Source of the DNA: Sulfitobacter sabulilitoris
GTDB lineage: Bacteria > Pseudomonadota > Alphaproteobacteria > Rhodobacterales > Rhodobacteraceae
Direction of reading: 5' to 3'
Length of the DNA: 64,000 bases
NCBI RefSeq assembly: GCF_005887615.1
Contig: NZ_VANS01000002.1
Location: forward strand, 372,001-436,000
Shown: one piece after another, positions 39,196 to 47,764 of the stretch
Position numbering within the stretch: the first letter of the stretch is position 1
Layout: the number at the start of each line of letters is the position of its first letter
Translations under genes and position numbers: made by a program
The notes under the pieces: model-generated
What the model was told of the DNA's origin: nothing
Database searches by the model: none
Seen by the model: the letters and a program-made list of their open reading frames with translations, nothing else

Positions 39196-40380
39196 ATGTT
39201 GGACCTGACGCGCAGCCTGCGCCGCGCAGGGCGTGTTGCGACCGGCGTGGACCGGGTTGAACGTGCCTATCTAAGGTGTCTGATCGGCCAGGTAGAGCCT
39301 GTTTTCGGACTGGTGCGGACAGCCTACGGATACCTTTTGCTGGATCGTGACGGGATGCAGCGGTTTCACGGCGCGCTGAGCGGTGCATCGGGGTGGGGGG
39401 CGCGTGACCTGCTGTCGCGCTTGCCGCGGGGCCGCTCGCCAGAGGTGCAAATCGCCGAGGCGAGCCTCCGACGCTGGGCGATCGCGCGGGCGCGTCCGGG
39501 TCGTTTGGGGGCGATGTTGCGCGACCATCTTCCTGCCGGAACATTGTATTTCAATGTCGGGCATTCCAATCTGACCGACCGGGTCCTGTCCACCGTCCGT
39601 GACCTGCCAGATGCGCGCATCGCTATTTTCGTGCATGATGTGATCCCGCTGGAGTTTCCGCAGTTTCAGCGCCAAGGCACTGTGGCGCCTTTTCGTGACA
39701 AATTGCGCCGCGCGTTCGCCCATGCGGATATGCTGATCTACAATTCGCGGGACACCCATGAGCGGGCCGAACGGGCCATGGCCGCCGAGGCGCGGATTCC
39801 TCCCGGTGTCGTGGCGCATCTTGGTGTGGATCCGGTCACGCCAGATGCCACCCGATTGCCACCGGAGTTGCCGCCCGCAAGACCCTATTTCATTGCAATA
39901 GGCACGATCGAGCCCCGAAAGAATATCGGGTTCCTACTGGATGTCTGGCAGGATCTGGGCGCCGATGCGCCGCCGCTTCTGATCTGTGGCGCACGGGGGT
40001 GGAACAACCGCGCGGTGTTCGACCGGTTGGATGCCCTGCCCGTCAATGGCTCCGTTCGGGAACTCGGTGTCATGTCGGATGGCGCGGTTGCGGCGGTGCT
40101 GCAGGGGGCATCCGCGCTTGTCTTTCCCAGCCTCGCGGAGGGCTTCGGTCTGCCGCCGGTCGAGGCGGCGCGCCTCCAGATCCCGGTTTTGTGTAATGAT
40201 TTGCCCGTTTTACGCGAGGTTTTGGGTGACAATGCCGTTTACGCACCTGTGACAGATCGTTATCTGTGGGCAACAAAAGTAAAAAGTATGGCCGCAAAGC
40301 CACCGTTCGCCCCGCAAATGCCGCGATTTCAACCTACGACATGGCAAGATCACTTCAAGATCGTGTTAAGGTTAAGATGA
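39196..40380 (+). CDS. GT4-type glycosyltransferase
   Basis: A 394-residue retaining-type glycosyltransferase. The N-terminal MLDLTRSLRRAGRVATGVDR resembles related enzymes of this group. The C-terminal nucleotide-sugar domain shows FIAIGTIEPRKNIGFLLDVW, a GARGWNN loop and the FPSLAEGFGLPPVEAA motif with the paired glutamates that hold the donor. It lies 16 bp after galE and probably adds a hexose to a surface glycan. Donor and acceptor are unknown. Confidence 0.82.
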   Translation: MLDLTRSLRRAGRVATGVDRVERAYLRCLIGQVEPVFGLVRTAYGYLLLDRDGMQRFHGALSGASGWGARDLLSRLPRGRSPEVQIAEASLRRWAIARARPGRLGAMLRDHLPAGTLYFNVGHSNLTDRVLSTVRDLPDARIAIFVHDVIPLEFPQFQRQGTVAPFRDKLRRAFAHADMLIYNSRDTHERAERAMAAEARIPPGVVAHLGVDPVTPDATRLPPELPPARPYFIAIGTIEPRKNIGFLLDVWQDLGADAPPLLICGARGWNNRAVFDRLDALPVNGSVRELGVMSDGAVAAVLQGASALVFPSLAEGFGLPPVEAARLQIPVLCNDLPVLREVLGDNAVYAPVTDRYLWATKVKSMAAKPPFAPQMPRFQPTTWQDHFKIVLRLR

Positions 40381-40423
40381 TAGGCGCAGGCTGACACAGA
40401 GCTATTGCGGCAGAGGACAGGGT

Positions 40424-41434
40424 TTGGGCGTCTGGCAGTCATATCGACTTCGGCTTCAGCGAAAGCGTTGGCGCATCCGTGCGTTCCGCAAGCGTCGCGA
40501 ACTGAAACAGGTCGCGAACCGGACCGGACAGATCCGGCCCGAAGATATCCTGTTGTTCTCAACCCTGCGCAACGAAAAGGTGCGGCTGCCGTATTTCCTG
40601 GAGTATTACCGGGAAATGGGTGTCGGCCATTTCGTCATTGTCGACAATGGAAGCAACGACGGATCACGCGAATATCTGGCCGATCAGCCCGATGTATCGG
40701 TGTGGTCGACCAAGGCCAGTTATCGCCGGTCCCGGTTCGGGGTCGATTGGCTGAATTGGCTGCAACGCAAATACGCACACGGGCATTGGACGCTGACGGT
40801 CGATCCTGATGAATTCCTGGTCTATCCGTTCTGTGACACGCGCCCCTTGCGGGCGCTGACCGACTGGCTGGATGCATCGTCGATCAAGTCGTTCAGTGCG
40901 ATGTTGCTGGATATGTACCCCAAGGGGCGGCTGGACGAGCAACCCTATTGCGCAGGGCAGAACCCGATCGAGATCGCGTCATGGTTCGACAGCGGCAATT
41001 ACTCCATCGCACGCAATCACCTGTTTACGAACCTGTGGATACAAGGTGGGCCGCGGGCACGGGTATTCTTTCGCGAAACGCCGGAAAAGGCGCCGGCGCT
41101 GAACAAGGTTCCCTTGGTGAAGTGGGATCGCCGCTACACCTATGTCAGTTCGACCCATATGTTGCTGCCGCGCGGCCTGAACCAGGTGTACGACGAATGG
41201 GGCGGGGAAAAAGCGTCTGGCGTGCTCTTGCATGCCAAGTTCCTGAACACGTTCAGCGAAAAGGCCGAGGAAGAGCTGGACCGGGCCCAGCATTATGCCG
41301 GGTCGGTTGAATACAAGGCCTATGCCGAAACGCTGAAAGACGATCCGCAGCTTTGGTGCAAGTGGTCCGAAAAATACATCAACTGGCGCCAACTCGAAAT
41401 TCTGGGGCTCATGTCCAAGGGGAACTGGGCGTGA
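40424..41434 (+). CDS. Family 2/92-like glycosyltransferase
   Basis: A 336-residue protein with the Glyco_tranf_2_4 pattern: FSTLRNEKVRLPYFLEYYRE, then FVIVDNGSNDGSREYL and the metal motif LTVDPDEFLVYP. It starts at TTG 40424 with AGAGGA 6 nt upstream. A basic N-terminal segment could contact membrane. Its stop overlaps the GTG start of the next gene, so translation is coupled. Confidence 0.8.
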   Translation: MGVWQSYRLRLQRKRWRIRAFRKRRELKQVANRTGQIRPEDILLFSTLRNEKVRLPYFLEYYREMGVGHFVIVDNGSNDGSREYLADQPDVSVWSTKASYRRSRFGVDWLNWLQRKYAHGHWTLTVDPDEFLVYPFCDTRPLRALTDWLDASSIKSFSAMLLDMYPKGRLDEQPYCAGQNPIEIASWFDSGNYSIARNHLFTNLWIQGGPRARVFFRETPEKAPALNKVPLVKWDRRYTYVSSTHMLLPRGLNQVYDEWGGEKASGVLLHAKFLNTFSEKAEEELDRAQHYAGSVEYKAYAETLKDDPQLWCKWSEKYINWRQLEILGLMSKGNWA

Positions 41435-43128
41435 GCGTCGGAATCGTCATGCTGGTGCATACCGCGCTGGGCCGTGCCGAACAGGTCGCGCGCCATTGGT
41501 CGCAGGCCGGGTGCCCTGTGGTGATTCACGTGGACAAGAGCGTCCCCAAGCGCACGCATGACGCGTTTGTCGCGGCGCTGTCGAATGTACCCAACCTTGC
41601 GTTCAGCCGGCGCTATCGCTGCGAGTGGGGGACATGGGGTATCGTTTCCGCCTCGCAAGCCGCGTCCGAGCTTATGCTGCACCGGTTCGCCGAGGTGCGG
41701 CATGTGTATCTGGCATCCGGGTCCTGCCTGCCGCTGCGCCCGGTGCAGGAACTGATCGACTATCTTGCGGCGCGTCCGCGCACCGATTTCATCGAAAGCG
41801 CGACCACCTCCGACGTGCCCTGGACGGTCGGTGGGCTGGACGAGGAACGCTTTACCATGCGGTTCCCGTTTTCGTGGAAGCGGAACAGGTATCTGTTCGA
41901 CAAGACGGTTCAGATCCAGCGCAAGCTGGGTCTCAAGCGCAAGGTGCCCAACGGGTTGGTGCCGCACATGGGCTCCCAATGGTGGTGTCTGACCCGGCAA
42001 ACCCTGTCGGCGATCCTGCAGGATCCGGACCGCAGCACTTATGACACCTATTTCCGCCATGTCTGGATTCCCGATGAATCCTATTTTCAGACATTGGCCA
42101 GACAATATTCGATCAATATCGAAAGCCGGTCGCTGACCCTGTCCAAGTTCGACTTTCAGGGCAAACCGCACATTTTCTACGACGATCACCTGCAATTGCT
42201 GCGCCGGTCGGATTGCTTTGTCGCGCGCAAGATCTGGCCGCATGCGGACCGTCTTTATCAGGCGTTTTTGACCGATGCCGCCGGCGCGATGAAAAAGACA
42301 GAGCCCAACCCAGGCAAGATCGACCGGATTTTCGCCAAGGCGGTCGAGCGGCGTACCCGTGGGCGGTCCGGGCTTTATATGCAAAGCCGTTTCCCGAACG
42401 AAGATTGGGAAAACGGTGTGACCGCCGCCCCCTATTCCATGTTTCAGGGGTTTTCCGAACTGTTCGAAAACTTTGAACCCTGGCTGGCAAAGGCGACGGG
42501 TGCGCGGGTGCATGGGCACCTGTTTGCGCCGGACAAGGTTCAGTTTGCCGATGGTCAGGCCGCGATAAACGGCGCGATCAGCGATAGCGCCATTGCGCGA
42601 GATTATAACCCCAGCACGTTTCTGACCAATTTGATCTGGAACACGCGGGGCGAACGGCAGTGCTTTCAATTCGGTCCGGCCGACAACCAGGAAATCAACT
42701 GGCGCGTCGCCAAGGATCCGAATGCGCAGGTGTCGGTCATCAGTGGCGCCTGGGCCGTGCCGCTGTTCCGGTCGAACCGGAACTTCATGGACCTGCGCAA
42801 GATCGCCGCAACCCTGCAAAAGGTCGAAAGCGAGCACCTGGACGTGCTCAGATCACCTTATACCAAGGCCCGTGTCCGCATCTGGACGATGGCGGAATTC
42901 ATCGAGGCGCCGATGGAGCCATTGCAAGGTATCCTGGACGAGATCGGTCAATCCAATCTGCGCCGGTTGTCTGAGGCACCCAGAATGGTTGACCTCAAGG
43001 GGTTTGGGCAGTTCCTCCAGAACCTCAAGAACCAGGGCATGCATCCCTATCTGATGGGGGATTTCCCGGTCGAACATGGTGCCGTCCCGACGCACAAACC
43101 GCCTCGCAAACCCTATCTGGTGCAATAA
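41431..43128 (+). CDS. Core-2/I-branching (GT14-like) glycosyltransferase with C-terminal DUF5927-like domain
   Basis: A 565-residue protein starting with GTG in the stop of the previous gene, with AAGGGG upstream. Residues about 1-300 resemble animal core-2/I-branching beta-1,6-N-acetylglucosaminyltransferases: MLVHTALGRAEQVARHW, HVDKSVPKRTHDAF, YLASGSCLPLRPVQEL, MGSQWWCLTR and WIPDESYFQTLA. The remaining 260 residues match what I recall as DUF5927, with no known function. It is expected to branch a glycan with GlcNAc. The sulfotransferase gene follows 3 bp later. Confidence 0.8.
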   Translation: MSVGIVMLVHTALGRAEQVARHWSQAGCPVVIHVDKSVPKRTHDAFVAALSNVPNLAFSRRYRCEWGTWGIVSASQAASELMLHRFAEVRHVYLASGSCLPLRPVQELIDYLAARPRTDFIESATTSDVPWTVGGLDEERFTMRFPFSWKRNRYLFDKTVQIQRKLGLKRKVPNGLVPHMGSQWWCLTRQTLSAILQDPDRSTYDTYFRHVWIPDESYFQTLARQYSINIESRSLTLSKFDFQGKPHIFYDDHLQLLRRSDCFVARKIWPHADRLYQAFLTDAAGAMKKTEPNPGKIDRIFAKAVERRTRGRSGLYMQSRFPNEDWENGVTAAPYSMFQGFSELFENFEPWLAKATGARVHGHLFAPDKVQFADGQAAINGAISDSAIARDYNPSTFLTNLIWNTRGERQCFQFGPADNQEINWRVAKDPNAQVSVISGAWAVPLFRSNRNFMDLRKIAATLQKVESEHLDVLRSPYTKARVRIWTMAEFIEAPMEPLQGILDEIGQSNLRRLSEAPRMVDLKGFGQFLQNLKNQGMHPYLMGDFPVEHGAVPTHKPPRKPYLVQ

Positions 43129-43131
43129 GCC

Positions 43132-44559
43132 ATGGCTGCGCAATTCGACTATTTCGTGGTGTTTGCGGAAATGCGCACCGGATCGAATTTTCTTGAGGCG
43201 AACATAAACGCATTCGATGGGCTGGCGTGTCATGGCGAGGCGTTCAATCCCCATTTCATCGGCTACCCCAACAGCACCGACATTCTTGGCATCGACCAGG
43301 CGGCTCGGGATGCGTCGCCCGCCAGGTTGGTCAGGGCCATTCGCGATCAGGATGGAACGATCGGCGGGTTTCGGTATTTCCACGATCACGATCCGCGGGT
43401 GCTGGACATGGTTCTGGATGATCCGCGTTGCGCCAAGGTCATCCTGACCCGTAATCCCGTCGACAGCTACGTCAGCTGGAAAATCGCGCAATCCACCGGA
43501 CAGTGGAAACTGACGGATGTCAAACGGCGCAAGGACGGGCAGGCCGTGTTCGACGGGGCGGAGTTTACGGCCCATCTGGACGCGTTGCAGGCTTTTCAGG
43601 TCAGGCTTCTCAACCGGCTTCAGACCAGCGGGCAGACAGCGTTCTATATTGCCTATGAAGACCTTCAGAGCGTCGAGGTCATGAATGGCTTGGCCAGGTA
43701 TCTGGGCGTGAGTTCGCAGCTGGACGAACTGGACAAGAGCCTGAAAAAGCAGAACCCAAGCCCGATCTCGGGAAAGGTCAGAAACTATATCGAGATGGAG
43801 CGGTCCCTCTCTGGGCTGGATCGGTTCAACCTGACGCGCACGCCGAATTTCGAACCGCGTCGCGGGCCAACTGCGCCCAGCTATGTTGCGGCGGCCAAGG
43901 CGGCGCTCATGTATCTGCCCATCAAGGGCGGCCCTGAGCAGAGCGTGTCCGACTGGCTGGCGTCCCTGGACGGAGTCGAGCCGACCGAGCTTTTGACGAA
44001 GATGTCGCAAAAGGATCTGCGGCAATGGAAACGCAAGCACAAGGGGCACCGCAGCTTTACGGTGCTGCGGCACCCTGTGGCACGCGCGCATGACGCATTT
44101 TGCACGCGCATCCTGTCAAACGGTCCAGACGCCTATGGGCCGATCCGCCGGACACTGATCAAACGCTACGGTTTGCCCGTGCCCGAACATGGCGCCGATG
44201 ACAGCTATGATCGGGCTGCGCACAAGACCGCGTTTCTGGCATTCATCGCGTTTCTCAAGGGCAATCTTGCAGGACAGACGGCAATTCGCGTCGATGCCAC
44301 GTGGTGCACCCAGGCGCAGGCCTTGCAGGGCTTCGGTGACTTCGCCTTGCCGGATCGCGTGATCCGCGAGGCCGACATCGCTTCTGAATTGGTTGATCTG
44401 GCCGCGGCCGTCGGGCGCAGCGATGTCACCCCGCCGAAACCGGCGGCCCCGGATACCCCGTTTGCCCTGTCCGAGATCTACGACAGCGAGATCGAAGCCA
44501 AGGTGACGGATGTCTACCAACGCGACTACATGATGTTCGGATTTACCAGCTGGCGCTGA
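43132..44559 (+). CDS. Two-part sulfotransferase-like protein
   Basis: A 475-residue cytosolic protein. The first half has EMRTGSNFLEANINAFDG, a PAPS 5'-phosphosulfate loop like that of NodH/Stf0 enzymes, and VILTRNPVDSYVSWK, the 3'-phosphate site. The second half carries SFTVLRHPVARAHDAF, which looks like the 3'-phosphate motif of Sulfotransfer_2 proteins, but no clear second PAPS loop precedes it. It should transfer sulfate from PAPS to a glycan. Its position after a branching glycosyltransferase and in the same region as cysQ supports sulfated surface sugar. It converges with ptsN, 8 bp apart. Confidence 0.75.
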   Translation: MAAQFDYFVVFAEMRTGSNFLEANINAFDGLACHGEAFNPHFIGYPNSTDILGIDQAARDASPARLVRAIRDQDGTIGGFRYFHDHDPRVLDMVLDDPRCAKVILTRNPVDSYVSWKIAQSTGQWKLTDVKRRKDGQAVFDGAEFTAHLDALQAFQVRLLNRLQTSGQTAFYIAYEDLQSVEVMNGLARYLGVSSQLDELDKSLKKQNPSPISGKVRNYIEMERSLSGLDRFNLTRTPNFEPRRGPTAPSYVAAAKAALMYLPIKGGPEQSVSDWLASLDGVEPTELLTKMSQKDLRQWKRKHKGHRSFTVLRHPVARAHDAFCTRILSNGPDAYGPIRRTLIKRYGLPVPEHGADDSYDRAAHKTAFLAFIAFLKGNLAGQTAIRVDATWCTQAQALQGFGDFALPDRVIREADIASELVDLAAAVGRSDVTPPKPAAPDTPFALSEIYDSEIEAKVTDVYQRDYMMFGFTSWR

Positions 44560-44567
44560 TTGCCCCG

Positions 44568-45032
44568 TCAGGCCGCCTGTTCGGATTGAGCGGAGGTCAG
44601 GATGGTGTAAAGCGTCGCAGGATTTGGATTTGCCCGCAATTTCGAGCAGATCGACGGCGCGCGCAGCGTCCGTGATACCAAGGCCAGCGCCTTGAGATGT
44701 TCAACACCTGCTTCTTCGGGTGCAAACAACGCAAATGCGATATCAACCGGCTGCCGGTCCACCGCATTGAAATCGATCGGTTTGTCGAGCAGGACAAAGG
44801 CACCGACGACTTCGTCGAGACCTTCTAGCCGGGCATGCGGCAGCGCAACACCATGCCCAACACCAGTCGGGCCCAGGGCTTCGCGGGTCTGGAGTGCTTC
44901 GACCACACGCGACGCATCCAGCCCATAGGCCGAATGCGCCAGTTCACCCAGTTCCTGCAACAGCCGCTTCTTGCTGGATGCCGATGTCAAAACCTTCACG
45001 GCCTCTGGTTTGAGGAGTTTTGCAAAATCCAT
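44568..45032 (-). CDS. ptsN: PTS IIA-like nitrogen-regulatory protein
   Basis: A 154-residue EIIA-Ntr. The phosphorylatable histidine is H66 in HGVALPHARL, followed by the DKPIDFNAVDRQPVD segment typical of the fold. In the nitrogen phosphotransferase system it affects potassium and other metabolic functions. It is downstream of hpf on the same strand, the usual order hpf-ptsN. ATG 45032 is used. Confidence 0.93.
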   Translation of the reverse strand: MDFAKLLKPEAVKVLTSASSKKRLLQELGELAHSAYGLDASRVVEALQTREALGPTGVGHGVALPHARLEGLDEVVGAFVLLDKPIDFNAVDRQPVDIAFALFAPEEAGVEHLKALALVSRTLRAPSICSKLRANPNPATLYTILTSAQSEQAA

Positions 45033-45077
45033 GGCTGCCCGCACTGTTGTGACGGCATCTTGGGCCGTCGTTCCTGT

Positions 45078-45644
45078 TTATTTCGGATCGATCCATCCGA
45101 TATTGCCATCTTCGCGGCGATACACGACGTTGAGCCCGTCCTTGCTCTCATTTCGGAAGATCAACACCGGCGCCCCGGCAAGTTCCATCTGCATCACGGC
45201 CTCTCCGACGGACAAGGACGGAATTTTGGTTTCCATCTCTGCGACGATAATCGGCTGAAGTGTATCTGGTTCCTGCGTGTCCGACTCTACTCCCGAAGCG
45301 AGGATATACGAGGACGCGCCGAAGATTTCAACCGGCTCTGACCGGTCCTTGTGATGATCTTTCAACCGACGCTTGTAGCGCCTCAGTTGCTTGTCCATCT
45401 TTTCGCAGCAGGCGTCGAACGCGGCGTAGATCTCGGTCTGATGGGCCTTGGCCTGGGCTGTCAGGCCGGTGGACAGATGTACCGTTGATTCGCACACAAA
45501 CTCATGACCCGACTTCGAGAAAACAACCTGCGCATCCGTCGGGCGCTGGGCGTATTTCTCGATGACTTCGCCCAATTCTGTGCGCACGTGGGTTTGCAGG
45601 GCTTCGCCGATGTCGATCTGTTTGCCGCTGATTTGGTACCGCAT
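45078..45644 (-). CDS. hpf: Ribosome hibernation promoting factor, long form
   Basis: A 188-residue protein that silences ribosomes in stationary phase. Residues 1-105 are the ribosome-binding domain (MRYQISGKQIDIGEALQ). The C-terminal domain at about 130-188 (IPSLSVGEAVMQMELAG, YRREDGNIGWIDP) drives 100S dimer formation in long-form HPFs. AAAGGAG lies 5 nt before the ATG. The 252 bp upstream hold no gene but a stable hairpin. Confidence 0.95.
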   Translation of the reverse strand: MRYQISGKQIDIGEALQTHVRTELGEVIEKYAQRPTDAQVVFSKSGHEFVCESTVHLSTGLTAQAKAHQTEIYAAFDACCEKMDKQLRRYKRRLKDHHKDRSEPVEIFGASSYILASGVESDTQEPDTLQPIIVAEMETKIPSLSVGEAVMQMELAGAPVLIFRNESKDGLNVVYRREDGNIGWIDPK

Positions 45645-45677
45645 AGTTTCTCCTTTGCGTCACGCGATCCGACTATG

Positions 45678-45704
45678 CCGACGGGTCCGCAAGTGCGGCG
45701 TCGG
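45678..45704 (-). promoter_or_regulatory. Hairpin in the hpf upstream region
   Basis: CCGAC and GTCGG enclose an inner CCGC-GCGG stem with a four-base loop. It is the only notable structure in the 252-bp gap between lptB and hpf (45645-45896), which holds no convincing gene. Confidence 0.35.
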
Positions 45705-45896
45705 TTTCACATAGGTCTCGCAGAAAGTGACGTACCCTTTGGTTGTGATCTGCCGGGCCTTGGCATGAAGGCCGCGACGCAGACAGACAGGAACAACAGG
45801 GTCGCCATTCGTCTATTGAGCCTGAAAACACTGTCGTCTGTCAAACGAAAGCGGTGCGATCATGCGCGATATCCGGAACCGGTTTGTTGCGATCTT

Positions 45897-46655
45897 TCAT
45901 GAAATGCGAAAGTTGTCGCCCAGATACACGCGGCGAACGTTTTCGTTTTCGACCACTTCATCGGGTGTGCCCGACATCAGAACCTTGCCCTCGTGCAGGA
46001 TATAGGCGCGGTCAACGATTTCGAGCGTTTCGCGCACGTTGTGATCGGTTATCAGCACGCCAATTCCGCGTTTTTTCAGGTCCGCGACCAGATGCCTGAT
46101 GTCGCCCACCGAAATCGGGTCGACCCCTGCGAAAGGTTCGTCCAAAAGCAGATACTTCGGATTGGCAGCCAGGCAACGGGCAATTTCGACCCGCCGGCGT
46201 TCACCCCCCGACAGCGCAAGAGCAGGCGCACGGCGCAGGTGTTCGATCGAGAATTCCGACAACAACTCTTCGAGCCGTTCGCGACGCTGATGGCGGTGCG
46301 GCGTCGAAATATCGAGGATCGCCGCGATGTTGTCCTCGACGGTGAGACCGCGAAAAATGCTCATTTCCTGCGGCAGGTATCCGATTCCCAATTGCGCCCT
46401 GCGGTACATGGGAAGCGTTGTAACGTCGGTGCCATCGACGGTAACGCGGCCGCCTTCGGGCGTGACAAGCCCCGCAACCGCATAAAAGGTCGTCGTCTTG
46501 CCCGACCCGTTGGGGCCCAGAAGGGCCACGACCTCGCCCCGATCGAGATGCATGGAAAAATCACGGATCACGGTCTTTTTGCGGTAGGATTTGCGCAAAT
46601 GGTCGATCCGCAACCCTGGAGAGCCTTCGGCCACTGTCAGCGTCGGGGGCGGCAT
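45897..46655 (-). CDS. lptB: LPS export ABC transporter ATP-binding protein
   Basis: A 252-residue ATPase that powers lipopolysaccharide extraction by LptFG. Walker A is GPNGSGKTT, the signature LSGGERRRVEIAR, Walker B YLLLDEPFAGVDP, with the switch histidine in ITDHNVRET. Its start overlaps the stop of lptA by one base. LptF and LptG are not in this window. Confidence 0.97.
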   Translation of the reverse strand: MPPPTLTVAEGSPGLRIDHLRKSYRKKTVIRDFSMHLDRGEVVALLGPNGSGKTTTFYAVAGLVTPEGGRVTVDGTDVTTLPMYRRAQLGIGYLPQEMSIFRGLTVEDNIAAILDISTPHRHQRRERLEELLSEFSIEHLRRAPALALSGGERRRVEIARCLAANPKYLLLDEPFAGVDPISVGDIRHLVADLKKRGIGVLITDHNVRETLEIVDRAYILHEGKVLMSGTPDEVVENENVRRVYLGDNFRIS

Positions 46656-47146
46656 TACTGATCGCCCGTCTGCAGGATCGTCTTGACGCGGCCTGACATG
46701 CGCGCGGTTCCATCGGACAGGCGCACGGTCATCTTGTCCGCCGTCAGCGCATTACGGCCTTGGGTCAGCAATACGTTGCCTGTCATGACGATCGTGCCGT
46801 CATCGATGCTGTAATCCGCGCGCTCTGCCTCGGCGGCATCGGCACCCGCGACAAGCGTCACACCGCCTGTGGCCTCAAGCCGTGCGATACCTTCGGCGGT
46901 CGCGCGGTAAACGACCAGAACGCGCGGCGCAGACAGCCGCATTTCGCCCTGACCGATCAGCACGTTTCCGGTGAAAATCGCGGTTCCCGAGGATTGATCG
47001 ACCGACAGGTTGTCTGCCGTCACTTCCACGGGCAGGGTCGTGTCCTGCTGGATCGTGCCAAAGGCAACCTGCGTGCCCTGTGCGGATACCTGTCCGACCA
47101 GGAGCGACAGAACGACCGAAATCATGAGAAAACGCAAAAAGGCCAC
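46655..47146 (-). CDS. lptA: Lipopolysaccharide transport periplasmic protein LptA
   Basis: A 163-residue periplasmic bridge protein. The signal peptide ends near VSAQG. The OstA-like beta-jellyroll has QQDTTLPVEVTADNLSVDQ and GTAIFTGNVLIGQGEMRL, with repeats of a MTGNVLLTQGRNALTADKM type. It sits between lptC (3-bp gap) and lptB (1-bp overlap). Confidence 0.93.
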   Translation of the reverse strand: MAFLRFLMISVVLSLLVGQVSAQGTQVAFGTIQQDTTLPVEVTADNLSVDQSSGTAIFTGNVLIGQGEMRLSAPRVLVVYRATAEGIARLEATGGVTLVAGADAAEAERADYSIDDGTIVMTGNVLLTQGRNALTADKMTVRLSDGTARMSGRVKTILQTGDQ

Positions 47147-47149
47147 GGC

Positions 47150-47758
47150 TTATTCTTTCACCTGTTTGGGAACGTATATCAGCTTCACGCCGTTTGTGAA
47201 AATCAATTGGGCGGGGTCGTTTGGCGCAGGCGAATAAAGGTGCATCTGCCCGGCGGTCACGGTGCCAATCGGGCTGTTTGCCCTGATCTCGCCGGGTGTC
47301 CTGATGTCCAGTTCCGACATCTTGGTCTGCAAGGCGTCGGTCTCGATCCGGTAACCTGTCGACGTCGTGACGACGACGTTCCCGGACAGCGATGTCACAT
47401 CGCGCCCCAGGTCGAATTTGCCCAGATCGGATTTCAGGTTGATCTGGGCACCGGTCACCAGATCGACCTGTGCAATGACCTGTCGGGCGTCGTGCCCGCC
47501 GGTCTGCCCTTGCGGCGATGTCAGCGTATCGGCGGCAAATGACAGCCGGTCGCCATTTGCGGTCGTTCCCGCGAAATAGGGTCCGGTGACCTGCTGACCG
47601 CTTAGCCTGTCCTGCACTTCGGTATCCGCGAACGGGATGGACGCAGTCGGATCAATGCGGCGCGACAGCAAAAAGAGCGTGGACAAAAGCGCCAGCGCCA
47701 TCAGCGGCAGAACCACCTTGAGCAAGGCGACGATCCGCGAATACCTGTCCCCCCTCAT
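47150..47758 (-). CDS. lptC: LPS export protein LptC
   Basis: A 202-residue membrane-anchored protein that hands lipopolysaccharide to LptA. An N-terminal transmembrane helix (VVLPLMALALLSTLFLLS) is followed by a periplasmic jellyroll with YFAGTTANGDRLSFAAD. It lies 6 bp after kdsD, so Kdo supply and LPS transport are linked in one operon. Confidence 0.9.
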   Translation of the reverse strand: MRGDRYSRIVALLKVVLPLMALALLSTLFLLSRRIDPTASIPFADTEVQDRLSGQQVTGPYFAGTTANGDRLSFAADTLTSPQGQTGGHDARQVIAQVDLVTGAQINLKSDLGKFDLGRDVTSLSGNVVVTTSTGYRIETDALQTKMSELDIRTPGEIRANSPIGTVTAGQMHLYSPAPNDPAQLIFTNGVKLIYVPKQVKE

Positions 47759-47764
47759 GGCGGG

